In this document: in pieces, positions 8,363 through 17,824 of the stretch
Layout: the number at the start of each line of letters is the position of its first letter
Numbering within the stretch: the first letter of the stretch is position 1
NCBI GenBank assembly: GCA_036960175.1
Contig: JBALWH010000007.1
Span: forward strand, 58,636 to 122,635
Reading direction: 5' to 3'
Origin: Motiliproteus sp036960175
GTDB taxonomy: Bacteria; Pseudomonadota; Gammaproteobacteria; Pseudomonadales; Balneatricaceae
DNA length: 64,000 nucleotides
Notes under the pieces: model-generated
What the model was told of the DNA's origin: nothing
The model's input: the letters and a program-made list of their open reading frames with translations, nothing else
The model's database searches: none
Program-made: the position numbers and the translations under genes

Positions 8363-8512
8363 GTCTGTAACGATGTAACCATAAAAATGTCAGCGGGCGC
8401 GTAATAACAGCATCAATAACCGTGCCTGATCATAGCTTTGATCGGAGCGATCCAGCCCGCGTTACTGGCACCAGCTGGAGGCCATTCTTGCGGAGGTTGC
8501 TTTTGCCGTTTG

Positions 8513-8761
8513 TCAGCTTTTGATTTGCTTATAAACAAACAGTACTGCGAACGCGCCTGCTGTTGCCGTAGCGATACTGCCTAGGCTTAGTCCTCCGGTG
8601 GTTCCCAAGCCGAAAAAAGATCCCGCCCAGCCACCCACAAAGGCGCCAACAATACCGAGGACCATGGTTATCAGCATGCCACCGCCGTCTTTACCAGGCA
8701 TCAGCCATTTGGCCAGCATTCCAGCGATCAACCCCAGGATAATCCAAGAAATAATGCCCAT
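8513..8761 (-). CDS. GlsB/YeaQ/YmgE-family membrane protein
   Basis: An 82-residue protein with two or three glycine-rich hydrophobic helices and the family opening GIISWIILGLIAGMLAKWLMPG. This family of small inner-membrane proteins (also called transglycosylase-associated proteins) is often induced by stress, but its biochemical role is not settled. It stands alone, with an AGGAATTAAAC stretch before the ATG. The length is the family norm. Confidence 0.9.
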   Translation of the reverse strand: MGIISWIILGLIAGMLAKWLMPGKDGGGMLITMVLGIVGAFVGGWAGSFFGLGTTGGLSLGSIATATAGAFAVLFVYKQIKS

Positions 8762-9001
8762 TGTTTAATTCCTCATAGGTTAACGGATTGTTCGGGGGTT
8801 ACAGCTTTTAGTGTAGATAAGCCTGACAAAATTAGTAGCGGGAGCTTTGCTTCGCCACTGAGATCCCTCGCTGGGTTCAGGATAGATTAAGCTGTTGGTT
8901 CTAAAATGGTGAAACCTTCTGGATCTAACTGTGCTCAAAGGGTTTAATTGACTATAACTGAGTGTCGGCTCTGGTGTGAATAGATTGTGGGAATGCTGCT
9001 A

Positions 9002-10552
9002 ATGGACAAGGCAATGAGATTTAAGAGTTTTTGGGTTGTTTTTATATTGCTGACGGTGGCGGGTTGCTCGACCAACCCGGTGACCGGTAAGCAGGAACTG
9101 AATCTTATTTCCGAGCAGTGGGAGCTGAATACGGGTAAGAAGCAGTACTTGCCATTACGGCAATCTCAGGGCGGTGACTATGTGGTCGACCCCGTCGTTG
9201 AAGCCTATGTCAAAGAAGTCGGTCAACGCCTGGCTGCCGTCAGTGATCGTAAGCTGCCCTATGAATTTAATGTGCTCAATAGTTCCGTTCCCAATGCCTG
9301 GGCGCTTCCCGGAGGTAAAATCGCCATTAACAGGGGCTTGCTCACTGAGTTGGAATCTGAAGCGGAGCTGGCTGCTGTTCTGGGGCACGAGATTGTCCAT
9401 GCTGCTGCTCGTCATGGCGCTCAGGGTATGCAACGAGGCGTGTTATTGCAGGGCGTGATGCTCGGAACTGCTATCGCCACCCAGGGTGAAGATTACGCTA
9501 ATGTGGCCCGTTTGGGAGCGGGTCTCGGTGCTAAGTTGGTTGGTACCAAATATGGTCGTGATGCGGAAACTGAATCTGATAACTACGGCATGACCTATAT
9601 GTCCCGGGCCGGCTATGACCCTCAGGGCGCTGTTGAGCTGCAGAAGACTTTCGTGAAGATGAAGGACGGAAAGAAGGCAAATTGGTTGGAAGGATTATTT
9701 TCCAGTCACCCGCCGTCTCAGCAGCGGGTCGATAATAATATTAAGAATGCCAACGGACTCCCCAAAGGCGGAGATATGGGGCGGGATAAGTATCAGAAGA
9801 TGATGGCGCGTCTGAAAAAATCAGAGCCCGCATACGAGAATTACGATAAAGCTCAGAAGGCACTGGCTAAGAAAGACACTAAAACGGCGCGGAGCCTGAT
9901 TAAGAAAGCCATTAGAATCGAACCTAAAGAGGGACATTTTTATTCCCTGCTAGGAGATATTGAATACAAACGCGAGCACTTCAAAACGGCCCGTACCCAA
10001 TACAGCAAAGCCATCTCCCTGAACGAAGAATTTTTCTATTATCACCTGCGTCGCGGGCTGGCCAATGAGAAGCTGGATAACGGTAAGCAGGCCCGAGTAG
10101 ATCTGGAGCGTAGTAATCAGCTACTGCCGACTGCTAATGCCCATAATGCCCTTGGGGATCTATCCCGTCAGGCCGGGGACCTGAGTGCGGCAAAGGGCTA
10201 TTATGCTCTGGCCGCTGAGCAGCAGGGTGATATTGGTAAGGCTGCCTTCGGCTCATTGGTAGAGATGGATCTGCCGGCGAATCCGCAGAAATATATCAAG
10301 ATTAAGAATATCAGCGATTCTCTGGGGCGTTGGTTTATTGAGGTTCAAAACCCTACCCCAAGGGCGATAAAAGGTGTCACCCTAATGCTAGAGTATCCGG
10401 ATAAATACGGTGAAACCCGGCGTGTGACGAAGCGCTTAAATGTGACTATTGAGCCCGGCGCCAGTCAGCGCCTTAACACCCGAATGTTGATTAATCCTAA
10501 GTTGGTTCGTCGTTACCAGAGCAAGATCGTTGGCGCTCAGCTGGCGAAATAG
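9002..10552 (+). CDS. M48 metalloprotease lipoprotein with TPR region (BepA-like)
   Basis: An outer-membrane-associated zinc protease of about 516 residues. A lipoprotein signal ends at VAGC, so the mature protein is lipid-anchored. The peptidase has the HEIVH zinc motif (H129, H133) and the third ligand in ETESDNYG about 70 residues later. The C-terminal half has tetratricopeptide repeats (about residues 285-410), followed by a beta-rich tail. The architecture resembles BepA/YfgC, which degrades misfolded outer-membrane proteins. Several in-frame starts exist (GTG 8987, ATG 8993, 9002, 9014); 9002 has GGGA at workable spacing. The gene is monocistronic. Confidence 0.9.
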   Translation: MDKAMRFKSFWVVFILLTVAGCSTNPVTGKQELNLISEQWELNTGKKQYLPLRQSQGGDYVVDPVVEAYVKEVGQRLAAVSDRKLPYEFNVLNSSVPNAWALPGGKIAINRGLLTELESEAELAAVLGHEIVHAAARHGAQGMQRGVLLQGVMLGTAIATQGEDYANVARLGAGLGAKLVGTKYGRDAETESDNYGMTYMSRAGYDPQGAVELQKTFVKMKDGKKANWLEGLFSSHPPSQQRVDNNIKNANGLPKGGDMGRDKYQKMMARLKKSEPAYENYDKAQKALAKKDTKTARSLIKKAIRIEPKEGHFYSLLGDIEYKREHFKTARTQYSKAISLNEEFFYYHLRRGLANEKLDNGKQARVDLERSNQLLPTANAHNALGDLSRQAGDLSAAKGYYALAAEQQGDIGKAAFGSLVEMDLPANPQKYIKIKNISDSLGRWFIEVQNPTPRAIKGVTLMLEYPDKYGETRRVTKRLNVTIEPGASQRLNTRMLINPKLVRRYQSKIVGAQLAK

Positions 10553-10569
10553 CGATTTAACAATCGATA

Positions 10570-10902
10570 CTAGCCGCTCGGCTCAGCTGGATAAAACAGG
10601 CAGATCCAGATGCAGGGCGGCTGCTCACTGGTCCATGCAACCCGGTGCCGGACTGCTGCAGGAATAAGCAAGGTGTCACCGGCTATTAGCTGTCGGTCCT
10701 GCTGTTCATCTGCAAAGCGTAATCTCGCCTGCCCCTGAATCAGCACTAGCCATTCGTTTTCATCCTGTTCATACCAAAATCCCGGTTCTGATCGGTGCCC
10801 CTGAGAAACAATGCGCTCAATTCTGATGCCGGGTTTATCCAGAACCCTGGTTATCAGCTCTTCAGGAAGCTGCTCGGGTATGTCTGCAAAAATATTATCC
10901 AT
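10570..10902 (-). CDS. Cupin-domain protein
   Basis: A 110-residue single cupin. The order PGFWYEQDENEWLVLIQGQARLRF, then GDTLLIPAAVRHRV, is typical of small cupins, with a conserved histidine near residue 88. The first cupin motif lacks the usual HxH pair (WYEQDENEW), so metal binding may be altered. The substrate is unknown. The gene converges with the protease gene 17 bases away and is divergent from the EF-hand-like protein gene. Confidence 0.85.
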   Translation of the reverse strand: MDNIFADIPEQLPEELITRVLDKPGIRIERIVSQGHRSEPGFWYEQDENEWLVLIQGQARLRFADEQQDRQLIAGDTLLIPAAVRHRVAWTSEQPPCIWICLFYPAEPSG

Positions 10903-11002
10903 ATCTTCAGGCTCTTACGATTTGCTGCTTAATTTTTGATCAGCTTGGCCGATAGCATAGGTTACCCCCAGCCAATTTTCTCATGATGCAGGTAATCAGG
11001 TC

Positions 11003-12160
11003 ATGTTTATCACTCAAAGCTGGTTGGATCTGGAAAGTCACCACCAGGCATCCAATTCGGTAGCACAACAAGAATCTCTTTTGCTGTTTAAAGTCTCGGC
11101 AGAGGGTCAGGTGCAGGAGTCTGTGCAGCTTGACCAAACTCGGGTCAGCTTGTCCGCTGAGGCCAGATCCCTGGCGCAGCGCATTGAGCGCGGCGATGGT
11201 CGCGTTGAGGAAGAGTTTTCCGCACTGGAAAGTCGTTCTGAGCAACAAAGCGAAGGTCTGTCCATACGTACGAATCCAGTAGTGGGCTACGTCCCTCTGA
11301 CAGATGGCGACACCGAGACAGTTTCTTTAGATGCCCGCACATTGATGATCAAGGGCATTATTGAAGCGATGATTGGCAAATCCATTGATCTCTATGATCC
11401 CGCTACAGCGATGCGGGGCGGCGAAGAACCTAAATCATCATCTACTCTGGAAGTCGTTGCCGGTGAAGAAAATGTTGACCAGCAGGGGCCTAGTCGTGTG
11501 GGGCTGCGTTACCAGTACACGGAACTTCGTCATGAGCAGGAACACACAAGCTTTAGTGCCGAAGGCCAGGTTCAGACCGCCGATGGTCGCACCATTAGTA
11601 TCGACCTCGAGCTGAATATGTCCCGCAGTTTTGTGGAGCATAATCATCTGGAGATCGAAGCAGGTGCTAGGCTAAAAGACCCCCTGGTGATCAATTTCGA
11701 TGGCCGCGCTGCGGAACTGACGCAGCAGAAATATCAGTTCGATATTGATGCCGATGGCAGCGCTGACCAGGTCAGCTTTGTCGGGGAGCATAGTGGGCTA
11801 TTAGCTCTGGACCGCAATAACGATGGCGAGATCAATGATGGTACCGAGTTATTCGGCGCCCTCAGTGGTAACGGCTTTGCTGACCTGTTGGAATACGATG
11901 AGGATGGCAATGGCTTTATCGATGAGGGCGACGCTATCTACGACAGTCTGCGGATCTGGGTTAAAACCCCGGATGGCTCTGATCAGCTGCTAGCTCTGGG
12001 TGATCGCAACGTTGGTGCTATTTATCTGGGCTCGGTGGAAACTCCCTTTGATCTTAAAGATAGTGAGAATGAATTACAGGGCCGCATTCGTGCCAGTGGA
12101 GTTTATATCGGTGAAGAAGGCGGTAGCGGCACGGTGCAGCAGATTGATCTGGTGGTTTGA
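11003..12160 (+). CDS. EF-hand-like calcium-binding protein of unknown function
   Basis: A 385-residue protein with no signal peptide. The N-terminal third is polar and includes the short motif TRVSLSAEARSLAQ. The C-terminal third has Asp/Asn-rich loops (FDIDADGSAD, LDRNNDGEIND, YDEDGNGFIDEGD) spaced like EF-hand or dockerin-type calcium sites. LFGALSGNGFADL between them is common in similar bacterial proteins of unknown role. The middle region (about 165-230) is probably beta-rich. A terminator-like hairpin follows about 95 bases downstream. A related Ser/Glu motif occurs in the small protein at 62395-62778. Confidence 0.8.
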   Translation: MFITQSWLDLESHHQASNSVAQQESLLLFKVSAEGQVQESVQLDQTRVSLSAEARSLAQRIERGDGRVEEEFSALESRSEQQSEGLSIRTNPVVGYVPLTDGDTETVSLDARTLMIKGIIEAMIGKSIDLYDPATAMRGGEEPKSSSTLEVVAGEENVDQQGPSRVGLRYQYTELRHEQEHTSFSAEGQVQTADGRTISIDLELNMSRSFVEHNHLEIEAGARLKDPLVINFDGRAAELTQQKYQFDIDADGSADQVSFVGEHSGLLALDRNNDGEINDGTELFGALSGNGFADLLEYDEDGNGFIDEGDAIYDSLRIWVKTPDGSDQLLALGDRNVGAIYLGSVETPFDLKDSENELQGRIRASGVYIGEEGGSGTVQQIDLVV

Positions 12161-12592
12161 GCGTTAATTCAGAACTTATTCCCTTCCCCCATCATGCCCT
12201 CTTTTGAATTTTCCCATACACCACATTTTACAATATCACCGGTAATAGAGATAAGACCCTCGCCTAAAGTTGCGGGGTTTTTGCTATCTACGGGTTTAAG
12301 TGTTGGGCAGGTTTGTCGGTGCTTACGGCCGTTCCCCGGTATTATCGTGTTGCATATCGTGCAATACCAAAGTGCATATATATCAATATACGAAAGACTT
12401 AGGCTGCTATAAACTAGTGCCCTAAATTCTCAGAGCGCAAGCTTAATCAGGTTGTTCTGAGCCCTGCATCGCAGGTCAGTTTGTCACTAATTTCAGCGGA
12501 CAGTGCTTATTCACAGCCTTGTTCGCTAAAACTCGATTAACTTATTGTTTTTACTGCTTTGGTAACGACCTAAATAAACGGAAATCGCAGAT
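12161..12592. other. Intergenic region: terminator then ilvC leader
   Basis: The gap between the EF-hand-like gene and ilvC. It holds a terminator-like hairpin near 12255-12282, then about 300 bases of leader and promoter with AT-rich stretches near 12360-12400. I saw no attenuator with a branched-amino-acid-rich leader peptide and no ilvY-type regulator gene. The 72-codon ORF at 12194-12412 has no ribosome site or recognisable sequence. Confidence 0.5.
12253..12283 (+). terminator. Probable intrinsic terminator
   Basis: ACCC and CGC pair with GCG and GGGT around an 8-base loop (one bulged T), followed directly by TTTTT. It lies about 95 bases after the EF-hand-like gene. Confidence 0.55.
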
Positions 12593-14068
12593 ATGCCTAA
12601 TAATTATTTCAATACCCTGCCGCTGCGCGAGCAGCTCGAGCAACTGGCTAAGTGCCGCTTCATGAACATCTCTGAGTTTTCAGACGGTGTTGCTGCACTG
12701 AAAGGCAAGAAGATGGTTATCATCGGTTGTGGCGCCCAGGGCCTTAACCAGGGTTTGAACCTGCGTGACAGTGGTCTGGATGTTTCCTACACCCTGCGTG
12801 CAGCAGCGATTGCTGAAAAGCGTCAATCCTGGAAAAACGCGACTGAGAACGGTTTCACCGTGGGTACTTACGAAGAGCTGATTCCGACTGCTGATGTCGT
12901 ATTGAACCTGACTCCTGATAAGCAGCACACCCCTGTAGTCACTGAAATCATGCCGCTTATGAAGAAAGACTCTTGTTTGTCTTACTCTCATGGCTTCAAC
13001 ATCGTTGAAGAAGGCATGAAGATCCGTGAAGACCTGACCGTTATCATGGTTGCGCCTAAGTGCCCAGGTTCTGAAGTACGTGCAGAATACGTGCGTGGTT
13101 TCGGCGTTCCTACCCTGATCGCTGTTCACGAAGATAACGATCCTCAAGGTCAAGGTCTGGCTCTGGCCAAGGCATATGCTGTTGGTACTGGCGGTCACAA
13201 AGCCGGCGTATTGATGTCTTCTTTCATCGCTGAAGTTAAGTCTGACCTGATGGGCGAGCAGACTATCCTTTGCGGTATGCTGCAGACTGGTTCTTTGCTG
13301 TGTTTCGACAAGATGGTCGCAGAAGGTGTCGACGCTGGTTACGCCTCTAAGCTGATTCAATTCGGTTGGGAAACTGTCACCGAAGCACTGAAATATGGCG
13401 GCGTAACCAACATGTTGGATCGTCTGTCCAACCCTGCCAAGATCAAAGCTTTTGATCTGTCTGAAGAGCTGAAAGTGATCATGCGTCCGCTGTACAACAA
13501 GCATCAGGATGACATCATCGATGGCACCTTCTCTCGCACTATGATGGCAGATTGGGCTAATGATGACGTTAACCTGCTGGGCTGGCGTGCAGAAACGGCT
13601 GAGACAGCCTTCGAAAAGACTCCGGCTGGCGATGTTGAAATCTCCGAGCAGGAATTCTTCGATCACGGCATCCTCATGGTTGCTATGGTTAAAGCCGGTG
13701 TTGAGCTGGCATTCGAAACGATGACAGCTGCTGGCATCATCGCTGAGTCTGCTTACTACGAGTCTCTGCATGAAACTCCGCTGATCGCTAACACCATCGC
13801 CCGTAAGAAGCTGTACGAAATGAACGCTACCATTTCAGATACAGCTGAGTACGGTTGCTACCTGTATAACCACGCTTGTCTGCCTCTGCTTGCTGATTTC
13901 ATGAAGAACATCAAGACTGATGTGATCGGTCGTGGTCTGCCGGTTGATGACAACGGTGTTGATAACGCTCGTCTGATCGAAGTAAACGAAGCCCTGCGCA
14001 GCCACCCGGTTGAAGCGATTGGCGGCATTCTTCGTGGTCACATGGCTGACATGAAGAAGATCGTTTAA
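12593..14068 (+). CDS. ilvC: Ketol-acid reductoisomerase, class II
   Basis: Converts acetolactate or acetohydroxybutyrate into dihydroxy acids in valine, isoleucine and leucine synthesis, using NADPH and magnesium. At 491 residues it is the long (class II, E. coli-like) form with a duplicated C-terminal knotted domain, not the roughly 330-residue class I form. The N-terminus matches the family (NYFNTLPLREQL), and the nucleotide-binding GCGAQG is at residues 45-50. Metal-binding segments such as DLMGEQT and SDTAEYG are present. The gene stands alone, with strong terminator hairpins after it, so expression is independent of other ilv genes here. Confidence 0.97.
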   Translation: MPNNYFNTLPLREQLEQLAKCRFMNISEFSDGVAALKGKKMVIIGCGAQGLNQGLNLRDSGLDVSYTLRAAAIAEKRQSWKNATENGFTVGTYEELIPTADVVLNLTPDKQHTPVVTEIMPLMKKDSCLSYSHGFNIVEEGMKIREDLTVIMVAPKCPGSEVRAEYVRGFGVPTLIAVHEDNDPQGQGLALAKAYAVGTGGHKAGVLMSSFIAEVKSDLMGEQTILCGMLQTGSLLCFDKMVAEGVDAGYASKLIQFGWETVTEALKYGGVTNMLDRLSNPAKIKAFDLSEELKVIMRPLYNKHQDDIIDGTFSRTMMADWANDDVNLLGWRAETAETAFEKTPAGDVEISEQEFFDHGILMVAMVKAGVELAFETMTAAGIIAESAYYESLHETPLIANTIARKKLYEMNATISDTAEYGCYLYNHACLPLLADFMKNIKTDVIGRGLPVDDNGVDNARLIEVNEALRSHPVEAIGGILRGHMADMKKIV

Positions 14069-14083
14069 TCGATCTGTGTGATT

Positions 14084-14149
14084 AAAGTCTGCATCTGTTT
14101 GCAGGCTTTATGACCTAAGAAAGCCGGGATCTGCATCCTGGCTTTTTTA
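14084..14149 (+). terminator. Intrinsic terminator after ilvC (two hairpins in series)
   Basis: A first stem at 14084-14109 (AAAGTCTGCA / TGCAGGCTTT) is followed by a stronger one at 14121-14144 (AAGCCGGGAT / ATCCTGGCTT, 4-base loop) running into TTTTTT. The second has the classic stem-plus-T-run form and should end ilvC transcripts. Confidence 0.85.
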
Positions 14150-14204
14150 TATCCGGACTTTGATGAGTCCAGACTTTATCGATTCAATAAACGGGTAGGC
14201 CTCT

Positions 14205-15623
14205 ATGACTATTCATCTAAAAGATCTGACGGTTCAGTTTGATGAGAGTTTTCAGCTGCATAATATCAACTGGCAGATTGAAGCTGATCAGCATTGGGTG
14301 ATCACTGGCACCAACGGTGCGGGTAAGTCCGCCCTGGCAGCAGTGCTTGCCGGTGTGGGCGAATGCCTGTCTGGAGCTATCGAAGGTCTGCCTGCTCGGG
14401 TAGGCGTAGTGTCTTTTGAAGCCCAGGCGGAGTTGATCGAAGCCGAGCGCAAAAAAGATGACGCCGATATTCTTGATGTTATCTCTGCAGGAACACCGGT
14501 CAGAGAGATCTTGTTTGTAGACTGCGCTGATATCGAAACAGCCAATGATTTAGTGGCAAGGTTTGAGCTCGAGTACCTGTTAGACAGGGCCTTCAGAAAG
14601 CTCTCCACCGGAGAGTCACGCAAGGTGATGTTAATTCGCGCCTTGGCCAGCAAGCCAGATCTGCTGGTGCTGGATGAGCCTTTCGATGGTCTGGATGCCA
14701 ATGCCTTATTAATGTTGCAGCAATATCTGGCATCGCTTATCGATAGCATTCCCATGGTTATGGTGTTAAACCGCTTCGATGAGTTTCCTGATTTTATCAG
14801 TCATATCGCCTATGTCGATCAGGGCGCACTGCAGCATCAAGTGCAGCGCAGTGATGAAAAAGCCTATGCTGAGCTGTATCAATTACTGCATCTGAAAAGC
14901 ACCGATCTTGACGTGCCTCCGGCGGATCCTGACACTGAAATTCCTCGTCTGGATAGTCAGCAACCGCTAGTGCGGCTCAATGGTATCAGCATTAAATACG
15001 ATGAGCATAAGCTCATCGACAGCCTGGACTGGACCATTGAAGCCAATCAGCATTGGCAATTGAGTGGCCCTAATGGCAGCGGCAAAACTGCACTGCTTTC
15101 GTTGATTACGGGTGACCACCCTCAGTGTTACGTTAACGATATTTTTGTCTTTGGATTTCAACGTGGTAACGGTGAGAGTATCTGGCAGATAAAGCAGTTT
15201 ATCGGTTATGTCTCAACGGCATTGCAGTGGGAGTATCGAGTCGGTACCGGCCTGCGTAATGTGATTATTTCGGGCTTTTACGACAGCATTGGCTTGTATA
15301 GCAAATGTACCGATCAGCAGCGCCAGATCGCCGATCAATGGTTGGAGTTGCTGGGTATGAAGGACCGCGCCGACCAGCCCTTTAATAAACTCTCTTACGG
15401 CGATCAGCGTCTGCTGTTGATTGCCCGGGCGATGGTTAAACATCCGCCTTTGCTGATCCTGGATGAGCCTTGCCTGGGACTGGATGATATGAATCGTCAG
15501 CTGGTACTGGCACTGATCGAAAAAATCTGTGCCAGCAGCGAGACCTCTGTTCTTTATGTAAACCACCACCCTGAAGACCGCATCAAGGGGATTGATAACT
15601 ATCTGGCGTTACAGAAAAACTGA
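14205..15623 (+). CDS. modF: ModF-type tandem ABC ATPase
   Basis: A 472-residue protein with two fused ABC ATPase domains and no membrane segment. Walker A motifs are TNGAGKS (about 37) and PNGSGKT (about 288); signatures are LSTGESRK and LSYGDQR; Walker B regions are LLVLDEPFDGLD and LLILDEPCLGLD. Order and length match ModF, associated with molybdate metabolism in enterobacteria, whose exact role is not established. Here it is unlinked to modEABC, about 40 kb away. The first domain lacks a clear Q-loop glutamine pattern, so the two sites may be unequal. Confidence 0.85.
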   Translation: MTIHLKDLTVQFDESFQLHNINWQIEADQHWVITGTNGAGKSALAAVLAGVGECLSGAIEGLPARVGVVSFEAQAELIEAERKKDDADILDVISAGTPVREILFVDCADIETANDLVARFELEYLLDRAFRKLSTGESRKVMLIRALASKPDLLVLDEPFDGLDANALLMLQQYLASLIDSIPMVMVLNRFDEFPDFISHIAYVDQGALQHQVQRSDEKAYAELYQLLHLKSTDLDVPPADPDTEIPRLDSQQPLVRLNGISIKYDEHKLIDSLDWTIEANQHWQLSGPNGSGKTALLSLITGDHPQCYVNDIFVFGFQRGNGESIWQIKQFIGYVSTALQWEYRVGTGLRNVIISGFYDSIGLYSKCTDQQRQIADQWLELLGMKDRADQPFNKLSYGDQRLLLIARAMVKHPPLLILDEPCLGLDDMNRQLVLALIEKICASSETSVLYVNHHPEDRIKGIDNYLALQKN

Positions 15624-15660
15624 TTAGGTCTGTTGAGGTCGCTGGCTATGCACAGCGATA

Positions 15661-16569
15661 TCAACGGGTTTTTGCTGCGCCCTGGTCACAATTCCAATCT
15701 AGGCTGCGAACCTTTTTCGCGGCTGTTTCGGACAGGGGGACGCTTTGCAGGCGCTTTATATTGTCGTCGCAGAAAAATAGCTGCGCTTCAGCGATCAGAT
15801 TTTCGGCCATCACTAAGTTGCGTTCAATCTGCTCTGCCCAGTCAACGGCTATGCGGATGCTCCCCTCGGGTTCGGCCTTCTTTGCCTTTTCATCCAGTTT
15901 CGTCAAGGGTTTAAGTACGTTTTCAATTAGCAGTTGGCGAATGTCTGCGCAAAAAATGCCCAGTCCCTGTAGTTGTTCTACATCTTGAAGTTGCTGGTCG
16001 CTGGCGTTGTTTTCTATAAGTCGTTCGAAAATGGAACTGTTGTCTTTACTCGCCTGCAGCTCTTGCAGAGCATTTACCAGCTCCAGTGGATAGGCCTTTT
16101 GAAATTGGCTGAGGGATTGGAACAGCCAGTTAGCGCCTTGGTTTGCTTGTTTGAGTTCTTTTACTCGTTGTTTTATTTGGGTGCTTTCGTTGATGAAAGT
16201 ATCCAGGTCCATGTCCCGGGTTAAGGCTGGAGTCGTTGATGAGGCTGTTCGGGTCGCAGAACTACCGCCAGTTCTGCTGCGAGAGACTTTTGGCGGTTTT
16301 AGTGCGCTCGGGTCCATAAAGCGCTTGGCGCAGGCTTCGCAGATACTGCATTCGCTCTCTTTGTCGACACGCACCAGATAGCCTTTTTTGTGATTTTGAT
16401 AGCAGTCACTGACGCTACAGCTGGCAATCTTGCGGGGGAGGGAATAGGCCGCCAGGACATAGCGAAATAATGATTTTCTAGGGAGGACGGTTGCCTCAAA
16501 GTGGGGACGATTAACGATATCCTCCAGCGTACGGATGCTGATGTTGTCTTTGGTGTAAAAAGTGGCCAT
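15661..16569 (-). CDS. Cys-cluster protein of unknown function
   Basis: A 302-residue protein I cannot assign. The N-terminal 85 residues hold a cysteine cluster (C51, C56, C74, C77, C80, with H60 nearby), including a CxxCxxC, which suggests zinc or another metal. Residues about 90-125 are Ser/Thr/Arg-rich and probably a linker; the rest is helical and charged with coiled-coil character (about 125-245). There is no signal peptide or membrane segment. It follows the patatin-like gene on the same strand after 124 bases, so the two may work together; that is inference from order. Confidence 0.7.
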   Translation of the reverse strand: MATFYTKDNISIRTLEDIVNRPHFEATVLPRKSLFRYVLAAYSLPRKIASCSVSDCYQNHKKGYLVRVDKESECSICEACAKRFMDPSALKPPKVSRSRTGGSSATRTASSTTPALTRDMDLDTFINESTQIKQRVKELKQANQGANWLFQSLSQFQKAYPLELVNALQELQASKDNSSIFERLIENNASDQQLQDVEQLQGLGIFCADIRQLLIENVLKPLTKLDEKAKKAEPEGSIRIAVDWAEQIERNLVMAENLIAEAQLFFCDDNIKRLQSVPLSETAAKKVRSLDWNCDQGAAKTR

Positions 16570-16693
16570 CGTTATTGGAGTCCTGTACTGCGATTATTCG
16601 CTATTATGTCTCGCTCCTTGATGAGACGCTGACGAGGCGTTTTCCCTGCGCCAATTGCTGTTTTTAAAATACACTAAAACGGCCATGACTATC

Positions 16694-17824
16694 TTACTCC
16701 TTGATGCTTTTAAATAATTTTGTGGAGTGATCGTAGGCATCCTGATAGACATTTTTACGTTCAACAAAATAATCAAAAAAACGAATATGTGTCTCGTACT
16801 CTACCGGCTTAAGGTCAATTGGGCGGTATTGTGAGGGGAGGTGACCTTTTTTCAGTAGCTCGTTGATCAGCTCAATGTGGGCGACCTCCCCAGAGTAAGA
16901 GGCATTGAACCAGAGCTGTGTTTCAAGGTTAGAAACCTGCAGTCTGTTGCGGGGCATCTTGGCATTCCACTCCAGACTTTGCGGGCGTACAGAAAAGATT
17001 CGATCAGCCGCCGGTGCGAGCTCGCGAATCACGAATTGACGGTGATAGGCGCCATCCAAGATAGTACGTTCTTTGCCATTACGACCCTGAAAGCCATAGA
17101 GGTAAAGCCAGAGCGCGCCATCAACAGCCTCAAGCAACTGTTGCGGATTTTCCGGATCAAGCACTTGGATACGCACATCATTATGGATCTGGTCGTGTTG
17201 GTACTTATCAGGCTTATGGGTCTTTAGCAGTTCTTGCGCACGCTTATTGATGTACAGAATTTCCTGGCCCTTTGGGGCATCAAAGGCATTAAAGACAATC
17301 CCGATTTTGCTCTCGGCTGCAAAACGGCGGCCGATTTCCGTTAGCGACTCAGGTGATCGCTCAGAGACAAATATCTGTGCGGGCATTAGTCGATTAAGTA
17401 TTTCGTCACCAAATTGTTTCCAAAGGTTATCGAAGGATTGCGGCATATAGGGGCTTAGTAGGTTTTTCCAAAAGGGTTCGATTGCTGGTGAAAAAATGCC
17501 GGGGTCGCCGCGCATGGCCATGGCTGAAGCATCCAGCCACTGCAGTGGCTCTGGGAAAATATTACTCTTGGCAATTTCCTGATCCAGCTCGGTACGCATG
17601 TCGACTGCTTCACCGCTAAAGGGGTCTGCTTCGTTGTTTTTCTGCAATAGATAACGCCAGCTCCAGTAGATCTGACCTGAGGTGCAGCTGATTATCTCAG
17701 GCTCTACATTCGAATCCAGCGAGGCCTGCAAAAAGCCAACACCATGAGCGTTAAATCCTCCTAAGCCGCCGAGGGCAAAAGCGTTTCTTGAGTGAGCTGC
17801 GGATGTGTTGGCATTTTTTGGCAT
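16694..17824 (-). CDS. Patatin-like protein with altered active-site motifs
   Basis: About 376 residues. The N-terminal segment LGGLGGFNAHGVGFL resembles the glycine-rich oxyanion loop of patatin lipases. Next comes IISCTSGQI, where the usual GxSxG nucleophile elbow has become CTSGQ with the serine (S49) kept. Asp in ILDGAYH (D257) matches the DGG/DGA motif. The fold is probably patatin, but activity is uncertain because the first elbow glycine and the basic residue of the oxyanion loop are missing. The start at 17824 is preferred over 17908 because AAGGA lies 9 bases upstream. The Cys-cluster gene follows on the same strand. Confidence 0.7.
   Translation of the reverse strand: MPKNANTSAAHSRNAFALGGLGGFNAHGVGFLQASLDSNVEPEIISCTSGQIYWSWRYLLQKNNEADPFSGEAVDMRTELDQEIAKSNIFPEPLQWLDASAMAMRGDPGIFSPAIEPFWKNLLSPYMPQSFDNLWKQFGDEILNRLMPAQIFVSERSPESLTEIGRRFAAESKIGIVFNAFDAPKGQEILYINKRAQELLKTHKPDKYQHDQIHNDVRIQVLDPENPQQLLEAVDGALWLYLYGFQGRNGKERTILDGAYHRQFVIRELAPAADRIFSVRPQSLEWNAKMPRNRLQVSNLETQLWFNASYSGEVAHIELINELLKKGHLPSQYRPIDLKPVEYETHIRFFDYFVERKNVYQDAYDHSTKLFKSIKE

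Noticed and set aside
12194..12412. 72-codon ORF in the ilvC upstream gap
   Set aside because: No ribosome site, no recognisable sequence, and it spans a terminator hairpin.
12680..13771. Long minus-strand ORF (363 codons) opposite ilvC
   Set aside because: It lies wholly inside ilvC on the opposite strand, and its sequence matches no family. It is a shadow of the strongly biased ilvC codons.
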